Shown here: one piece after another, positions 56,751 to 64,000 of the stretch
How positions within the stretch are numbered: position 1 is the stretch's first letter
Layout: each line of letters begins with the position of its first letter
NCBI GenBank assembly: GCA_963995525.1
Contig: OZ023207.1
Coordinates: forward strand, 34,187,792 to 34,251,791
Source: Escarpia spicata
Taxonomy: Eukaryota > Annelida > Polychaeta > Sabellida > Siboglinidae
Direction: 5' to 3'
DNA: 64,000 nt
The notes under the pieces: generated by a model
Database searches by the model: none
What the model saw: only the letters and a program-made list of their open reading frames with translations
What the model was told of the DNA's origin: nothing
Translations under genes and position numbers: made by a program

Positions 56751-59700
56751 CAGGGGTGGATCCAGAAATCGAGTATGGGAGGCACAAAAACCTCCACTGG
56801 CGGCCAAACGAAATGGTGTAGTCTCAATTTTGTTGCTGCCACGCTGCCATAACATCACCCGCTCCACTGGAGTGGTGATATTGGAAGACGCCATAACATC
56901 ACCCGCTCCACTGGAGTGGTGATATTGGAAGACGCCATAACATCACCCGCTCCACTGGAGTGGTGATATTGGAAGACGCCATAACATCACCCGCTCCACT
57001 GGAGTGGTGATATTGGAAGACGCCATAACATCACCCGCTCCACTGGAGTGGTGATATTGGAAGACGCCATAACATCACCCGCTCCACTGGAGTGGTGATA
57101 TTGGAAGACACCATAACATCACCCGCTCCACTGGAGTGGTGATATTGGACGACACCATAACTTCACCCGCTCCACTGGAGTGGTGATATTGGAAGACGCC
57201 ATAACATCACCCGCTCCACTGGAGTGGTGATATTGGAAGACGCCATAACATCACCCGCTCCACTGGAGTGGTGATATTGGAAGACGCCATAACATCACCC
57301 GCTCCACTGGAGTGGTGATATTGGAAGACACCATAACATCACCCGCTCCACTGGAGTGGTGATATTGGAAGACACCATAACTTCACCCGCTCTACTGGAA
57401 TGGTGATATTGGAAGACGCCATAACTTCACCCGCTCCACTGGAGTGGTGATATTGGAAGACGCCATAACATCACCCGCTCCACTGGAATGGTGATATTGG
57501 AAGACGCCATAACATCACCCGCTCCACTGGAGTGGTGATATTGGAAGACGCCATAACATCACCCGCTGCACTGGAATGGTGATATTGGAAGACACCATAA
57601 CATCACCCGCTCCACTGGAGTGGTGATATTGGAAGACACCATAACATCACCCGCTCCACTGGAGTGGTGATATTGGAAGACGCCATAACATCACCCGCTC
57701 CACTGGAGTGGTGATATTGGAAGACGCCATAACATCACCCGCTCCACTGGAGTGGTGATATTGGAAGACACCATAACATCACCCGCTCCACTGGAGTGGT
57801 GATATTGGAAGACACCATAACATCACCCGCTCCACTGGAATGGTGATATTGGAAGACGCCATAACATCACCTGCTCCACTGGAGTGGTGATATTGGAAGA
57901 CACCATAACTTCACCCGCTCCACTGGAGTGGTGATATTGGAAGACGCCATAACATCACCCGCTCCACTGGAGTGGTGATATTGGAAGACACCATAACATC
58001 ACCCGCTCCACTGGAGTGGTGATATTGGAAGACGCCATAACTTCACCCGCTCCACTGGAGTGGTGATATTGGAAGACGCCATAACATCACCCGCTCCACT
58101 GGAGTGGTGATATTGGAAGACGCCATAACATCACCCGCTGCACTGGAATGGTGATATTGGAAGACACCATAACATCACCCGCTCCACTGGAGTGGTGATA
58201 TTGGAAGACACCATAACATCACCCGCTCCACTGGAGTGGTGATATTGGAAGACACCATAACATCACCCGCTCCACTGGAGTGGTGATATTGGAAGACGCC
58301 ATAACATCACCCGCTCCACTGGAGTGGTGATATTGGAAGACACCATAACTTCACCCGCTCCACTGGAGTGGTGATATTGGAAGACGCCATAACTTCACCC
58401 GCTCCACTGGAGTGGTGATATTGGAAGACGCCATAACATCACCCGCTCCACTGGAGTGGTGATATTGGAAGACGCCATAACTTCACCCGCTCCACTGGAG
58501 TGGTGATATTGGAAGACGCCATAACTTCACCCGCTCCACTGGAGTGGTGATATTGGAAGACGCCATAACTTCACCCACTCCACTGGAGTGGTGATATTGG
58601 AAGACGCCATAACTTCACCCGCTCCACTGGAATGGTGATATTGGAAGACGCCATAACTTCACCCGCTCCACTGGAGTGGTGATATTGGAAGACGCCATAA
58701 CTTCACCCGCTCCACTGGAGTGGTGATATTGGAAGACGCCATAACATCACCCGCTCCACTGGAGTGGTGATATTGGAAGACACCATAACATCACCCGCTC
58801 CACTGGAGTGGTGATATTGGAAGACACCATAACATCACCCGCTCCACTGGAATGGTGATATTGGAAGACGCCATAACATCACCCGCTCCACTGGAGTGGT
58901 GATATTGGAAGACGCCATAACATCACCCGCTGCACTGGAGTGGTGATATTGGAAGACGCCATAACTTCACCCGCTCCACTGGAGTGGTGATATTGGACTT
59001 CAGCCACTCCGCTGTCTCGGCTGGAGCGGTGATATTGGAAGACGCCATAACTTCAGCCACTCCGCTGTCTCGCCTGGAGCGGTGATATTGGAAGACGCCA
59101 TAACTTCAGCCACTCCTCTGTCTCGGCTGGAGCGGTGATATTGGAAGACGCCATAACTTCAGCCACTCCGCTGTCTCGACTGGAGTGGTGATATTGGAAG
59201 ACGCCATAACTTCACCCGCTCCACTGGAGTGGTGATATTGGAAGACGCCATAACTTCACCCGCTCCACTGGAGTGGTGATATTGGAAGACGCCATAACTT
59301 CACCCGCTCCACTGGAGTGGTGATATTGGAAGACGCCATAACTTCACCCGCTCCACTGGAGTGGTGATATTGGAAGACGCCATAACTTCACCCGCTCCAC
59401 TGGAGTGGTGATATTGGAAGACGCCATAACTTCAGCCACTCCGCTGTCTCGGCTGGAGCGGTGATATTGGAAGACGCCATAACATCACCCGCCCACTGGA
59501 GTGGTGATATTGGAAGACACCATAACATCACCCGCTCCACTGGAGTGGTGATATTGGAAGACGCCATAACTTCACCCGCTCCACTGGAGTGGTGATATTG
59601 GAAGACGCCATAACTTCACCCGCTCCACTGGAGTGGTGATATTGGAAGACGCCATAACTTCAGCCACTCCGCTGTCTCGGCTGGAGCGGTGATATTGGAA

Positions 59701-60609
59701 GACGCCATAACATCACCCGCTCCACTGGTGTGGTGATATTGGAAGACACCATAACTTCACCCGCTCCACTGGAGTGGTGATATTGGAAGACGCCATAACT
59801 TCACCCGCTCCACTGGAGCGGTGATATTGGAAGACACCATAACTTCACCCGCCCACTGGAGTGGTGATATCGGAAGACGCCATAACTTCACCCGCTCCAC
59901 TGGAGCGGTGATATTGGAAGACGCCATAACATCACCCGCTCCACTGGAGTGGTGATATTGGAAGACACCATAACATCACCCGCTCCACTGGAGTGGTGAT
60001 ATTGGAAGACACCATAACATCACCCGCTCCACTGGAGTGGTGATATTGGAAGACGCCATAACTTCACCCGCTCCACTGGAGTGGTGATATTGGAAGACGC
60101 CATAACTTCACCCGCTCCACTGGAGTGGTGATATTGGAAGACGCCATAACTTCACCCGCTCCACTGGAGTGGTGATATTGGAAGACGCCATAACTTCACC
60201 CGCTCCACTGGAGTGGTGATATTGGAAGACGCCATAACTTCACCCGCTCCACTGGAGTGGTGATATTGGAAGACGCCATAACATCACCCGCTCCACTGGA
60301 GTGGTGATATTGGAAGACGCCATAACTTCACCCGCTCCACTGGAGTGGTGATATTGGAAGACGCCATAACATCACCCGCTCCACTGGAGTGGTGATATTG
60401 GAAGACGCCATAACTTCACCCGCTCCACTGGAGTGGTGATATTGGAAGACACCATAACTTCAGCTTATTATTATCACCTAAACTGGGGCACATTCCAAAC
60501 GGTCTGGGAGGACACAGTCGCGTGGGCCCATTATAAAAGATTTGCAGACCCGCCAAATTCTTATGGTCTAGGGGGCACCTGTCCCCAGGCCCGCATGGAT
60601 CCGCCTATG
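56751..60609. mobile_element. hAT-like MITE expanded by an internal 44-bp array
   Basis: The left end is caggggtggatccagaaatc and the right end is gcatggatccgcctatg. The reverse complement of the right end (cataggcggatcc) matches the left end apart from a few positions. Outer sequences correspond block by block to the compact copy at 41022-41441, including gaggcacaaaaacctc and aacggtctgggaggaca-type sequence near 60500. Nearly all of the extra length is a 44-bp tandem array. No clear 8-bp target duplication was found (the flanks share only acata). No transposase is encoded. Confidence 0.78.
56847..60465. repeat. 44-bp minisatellite inside the MITE (about 3.6 kb)
   Basis: About 82 copies of ggagtggtgatattggaaga + cgccataacatcacccgctc + cact. 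Each unit contains the short palindrome ctccactggag. Common variants are gaca for gacg, cttcacc for catcacc, and ggaatgg. A longer unit with ttcagccactccgctgtctc and ggctggagcggtg occurs at 58990-59180 and again near 59430 and 59665. Confidence 0.97.
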
Positions 60610-61426
60610 ACATACTTGCTTATTGCTTGTATTTGTAATTTTGATAACAGGTTTGGTGACAGAGTAACAACATTTGATAACACTCGTTTACCTGAAGGTG
60701 AAGAGCTTTGATGCATACATCTGCATGTGGTGTCGACACCCCTCAAGTTCTGAAAATATAGCTCATGTATTAATAGTCGGCACTGATTGTTTCTAACAAT
60801 AATCATTTTGATGTACTTGCAAAAGTTGCAATGCAGTGAATGACCACCTGCCAAATGCAACCAATGCCAATGGTCAAGAGCTATATATAATTATACATGT
60901 TATGGGCATTAATGTCCATGGTACTGAGGGGCGCTGGTTTTCTGAACATAACAAAAACTCACAGAAGGGACAATAAAAAAACCTGGTGAAACTACTGGAA
61001 TATTGGCGTAATGACCGTATGGTTTTTGCCAATTATTATATAGACATAGACATATTCTTTTCCTTGTAAATAATTAAATATCAAGACTACATACAATTAA
61101 ATTCAAATTAAATTTTTTAATGTCCCATAATAGTATTTTTTAATATAAAAGTAATAAATCTGTTAAATTACTATTACGTTACACTATCATTGACATAAGT
61201 ATATGCCATAGGCATAGGCATAGCGTCGTACTGTTAGCTGATATTAGTCTATAGTAAACACTAAAGAGGGCCCAGCCAGGCTGCCCATACCGCCATTGCC
61301 TTGGCATTGCCAATGACTAAGTCTAAAAGGAAAACAATCAAATAAATTTAGTACAAGCAACATTAATATATATACTCATATGTCTAAATATACGTTATTA
61401 TAGCTAAATAAATCGAAATTACTAAC
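60610..61426. other. Unassigned AT-rich stretch
   Basis: No confirmed gene. Contains taatagta- and gtaataaat-type sequence near 61130-61190, similar in style to the flanks of LINE A. Confidence 0.3.
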
Positions 61427-61559
61427 CTGTCTGGAAGAACCTTTGCGAACGCTGCATCTCGTCTGTTGATATTGTGACTGACACCACGGCACGGGCAACG
61501 GCCCACGGCCACAGTCCACTGGCACTGTCGCCAACTCCTGTTTGCTTTGTTTCTTCCAT
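61427..61559 (-). CDS. Candidate first exon of an unidentified minus-strand gene
   Basis: From the ATG at 61559 the minus frame is open for 44 codons: MEETKQTGVGDSASGLWPWA, then VARAVVSVTISTDEMQRSQR, then FFQT. It ends at a plausible donor, ACAG|GTTAGT. Codons end mostly in G or C, unlike the AT-rich flanks, and the region upstream is also less AT-rich. I recognise no family, and no following exon is proven. It could pair with the candidate exon at 54909. Confidence 0.35.
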
Positions 61560-62000
61560 AGTCGTTCCCAAATAGAAATACATCTTTATGCGTGGGTACT
61601 GTTTTTGTCTGTCTAATTTAGCCCATTTTGCCGTGTCGGTGGCATGTATGTTCGTGGACGTCCACTCATTGCCTAAACTCGGAATTCCATAACATCAACA
61701 GCGCCAAAGGCTGGGGTCAAAGGTAAATATCGCCCATAATTCTCGATCACGAGAAGACAAGAACGCGATTCCACGCAAAGTTCAATGTCCATACTCAGCT
61801 AAAATCGAAGCAAAAAACCGGATCCGGTTTTTACTAAAAACGAAAGAGTTTGCAGTTTTTGTATTAATTTTTATAAAAACGAACTAATACGTATGCATAA
61901 ACGAACTAGGATATCATTGGGGAGTATTTGATTTCTCTGTTTTTTGTGAAATTACTAAGAAACGCGAGGAGCAACTCCAAGCAAGACAATCGAATTGGTT

Positions 62001-63095
62001 GAGTACCTCCGCTCCAGTCAACCTGACAACATCAACAAGACAAGCCGAATACAAAAACCTTCTCCGCTTCAGCTTATTTTGAAAAAAGGTTTCGATTGCG
62101 ACCCAGGAAAACTAATCTACATCAGTAAACATACACACACACAAATATTGCGTCAAACTGCAGAAAGTAACGTTATATGATATAACATTAGACGAAGGAA
62201 GAGCTGTACAATTGAGCATAACCCTGAATCCAGTTAATTCTTTTTACAGTCAGTCTAAAGTGGGTAAGTGCATTGGTTCAGCACACACCTGCTTTTATTA
62301 CCGATACAGGTTCAAGCCTAACACAGAACTTTTTAAAAAGTGTATTTTTATTTATCTTTTCGCAAAATATTATAAACCAAGCCATTTTTACAATATGGTG
62401 CACTGTTTATAATTAAATGTATCAAATGTTTTGTAATGATTATTTATTTGCGACAAAAATGAAAATAATATATTACTGGAATATACAATTTCTGCTGATC
62501 TTGTATGTCTTTTATTTATATTTATCCCGACAAACCAGTTTGTCTTCACATATATAATTATAATAAACTACTGTATAATGTATAGTGAAATTTTTTTAAT
62601 AAAATTTTAATCAGTGCAATAAACACACATTACCAATTGGTACAATTCTTTCTTTGACACTGTTTCATTGGTAATGTAGGTTTATTGCACAGATTAATAA
62701 AAACTTACAAGATCAGCGGAAATTGTACATTCCCGATAATATATTATAAACATTTTTGCTGTGAATAAATAAATACTACAAAATATTTGATATATTTAAT
62801 GATAAACAGTACATCATATTGTAAAAATGGCTTGGTTTATATTATTTTGCGAAAAGAAAGTTTGTTGTTAAGCTTGAACCCATGTTGGTAGTAAAACCAG
62901 ATGTGCGTTAAGCACAACGCACTTAACCACTCGGCCACAGGGACTGACGGAAAATAGAATGAACCGGATACAATATTGTTGTGTCTGTTTGTTTACTGAT
63001 GTAAACTATTTTCCTCAAAATAAGCTGGAGCGCGAAGGTTTTTGCAGTCGGCTGCCACTTGTCTTGTTGACGTTGTCAGGTTGACTGGAGGTTCT
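62001..63095. mobile_element. Large inverted repeat of two tRNA-like repeat copies, head to head
   Basis: The left arm (62001-62640) and right arm (62655-63095) are diverged reverse complements. Matching pairs include ctccagtcaacctgacaac with its complement near 63080, aaccaagccatttttacaat with its complement near 62820, and acattaccaattgg with its complement near 62670. The left arm has two extra stretches (about 62180-62240 and 62510-62600). The right arm, read on the minus strand, carries tggccgagtggttaag (box-A-like) and gggttcaagctta (box-B-like), typical of a SINE derived from a Leu/Ser-type tRNA. The small open frames here are not genes. Confidence 0.8.
62865..62950 (-). repeat. tRNA-like (SINE promoter) segment
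   Basis: Minus strand: ccctgtggccgagtggttaa, then an arm gtgcgttgtgcttaacgcac, then gggttcaagctta. The A and B box spacing fits a tRNA-derived RNA polymerase III promoter. The acceptor stem does not close, so this is not a functional tRNA gene. Confidence 0.6.
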
Positions 63096-63159
63096 CTCGC
63101 TTCATTCTTTCAATAAAGTTGGATTTTTATGGAACCGTAAAATAAATAAATTAACTGGA

Positions 63160-64000
63160 TAGAAAAATGGCTAATTGCCAGAAGACAACGGGTAGTAGTT
63201 GATGGGGAGGCTTCAAACTGGAAATCAGTTTTGAGTGGGGTACTACAGGGATCAGTACAATTTGGACAACGATATAACAAGCAAGGTGTTGAAATTTGCG
63301 GATGATACAAAATTGTTTAGAAGGATTAAACGTGATGGAGATAGACAGCATTTACAAGATGATCTTGACAGATTGATAAAATGGTCTGAAAAGTGGCAAA
63401 TGCTGTTCAATTTTGGGAAATGTAAATGCCTCCACACAGGACTTGGGATCGAAGATGTAGAATATACAATGGGGGGTACTGTACTAAGTACTACTGTAAA
63501 AGAAAATTATATGAAGGTTTCAGAGCAGTGCGGAATTGCAGCTTCAAAGGGAAATCAAATCCTTGGATTAATTAGGCAAAATATAGCGTATAAAGAAAAA
63601 GAACTAATACTACTGCTGTAGAAAACAATAGTGAGGCCTCATTTAGAATATTGTATACAAGCATGGAGGCCGTAACGCAAGAAGGAAATAGATATGCTAG
63701 AAAGAGTACAGAGGAGAGCGACTAAAACGATACCAAAACTGAGGGATCTTAGTTATGAAATTCGCCTAAAAGAGTATGGTTTAACAACACTAGAGACCAG
63801 GAGATTGAGAGGAGATCAGATAGAAGTGTTTTAAATAATGAATGGTTATGAAAATATTGATAGAAATATTTTTTCTCAGTTAAGAAAGATAGAAGGACGA
63901 GAGGATATGAACTTACATTAGCAAAAGAGCAGTGTAGATTAGATATAAGAAAGTTCTCATTTTCACAAAGGGCTGTAAATGAATGAAACAGATTATCTGC
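63160..64000 (+). mobile_element. CR1-like LINE (LINE D), running off the right edge
   Basis: Frames read RQRVVVDGEASNWKSVLSGV, then DNDITSKVLKFADDTKLFRR (motif C, FADDT), then LDRLIKWSEKWQMLFNFGKC and ECGIAASKGNQILGLI-type sequence, then VRPHLEYCIQAWRP and LERVQRRATK. This order is the palm-thumb and C-terminus of CR1/Jockey-like reverse transcriptases. A deletion removes the LGPxLFxIYIN segment between GVLQGS and LDND near 63258-63262. Stops at about 63621 and 63674 confirm it is dead. Confidence 0.88.

Noticed and set aside
62865..62950. Functional tRNA gene
   Set aside because: A and B boxes are recognisable, but the acceptor stem does not pair and the segment is part of a larger repeated unit.

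Overview
The window is animal nuclear DNA, most likely from a marine invertebrate. The genes have introns with GT-AG boundaries. The repeats include Penelope-like, several LINE, hAT-like and pogo-like elements, foldback elements and a tRNA-derived family. At least a quarter of the sequence is tandem repeat, estimated by adding array lengths. I cannot fix the phylum from sequence alone. No prokaryotic operon, CRISPR array, rRNA or intact tRNA gene is present.

Two host genes can be read. On the minus strand, the 5' part of a type II diacylglycerol kinase (eta/delta type) occupies 31201 down to 105. Four coding exons join in frame, all at phase 0: an N-terminal Ser/Asp-rich exon, then three exons that build the start of the PH domain. 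The gene runs off the left edge. Its first intron (about 26.7 kb) holds most of the minisatellites and many transposon fragments. On the plus strand, three exons (43607-43829, 47061-47241, 50131-50316) join in frame into a protein with an RFX-family winged-helix DNA-binding domain. The gene continues beyond the last exon, and its 5' end and downstream exons were not found. Between the genes (about 31.7-43.4 kb) lie a LINE endonuclease fragment, a Penelope-like element, a pogo-like transposase pseudogene and a hAT-like MITE. A possible third gene on the minus strand is suggested by a candidate first exon near 61.5 kb and a candidate terminal exon near 55 kb; both are weak.

Region by region: 0.1-4.3 kb, DGK exons 2-4 with 48-bp arrays in intron 3; 4.5-8.3 kb, a 22-bp array; 8.3-31.0 kb, DGK intron 1 with a foldback element, LINE copies, a hAT transposase fragment, a 78-bp palindrome and about a dozen minisatellites; 31.0-31.2 kb, DGK exon 1; 31.8-43.5 kb, intergenic transposons; 43.6-50.3 kb, RFX exons with two LINEs and exon-derived minisatellites in the introns; 51-56.7 kb, mostly unassigned, with one hAT element; 56.75-60.6 kb, a hAT-like MITE swollen by a 44-bp array; 61.4-64 kb, a candidate exon, a 1.1-kb inverted repeat with tRNA-like arms, and a CR1-like LINE.

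Three observations stand out. First, the introns after the RFX exons begin with minisatellites whose repeat unit is the exon-intron junction itself. This leaves rows of copied 5' splice sites, and the first copies after one exon would extend the protein in frame. Second, the Penelope-like element carries a hammerhead-ribozyme motif whose CUGAUGA core contains the stop codons of the element's own reading frame. Third, a 420-bp MITE family has one copy that grew to 3.9 kb by internal amplification of a 44-bp unit, and a few units in the array still look like the unexpanded copy.
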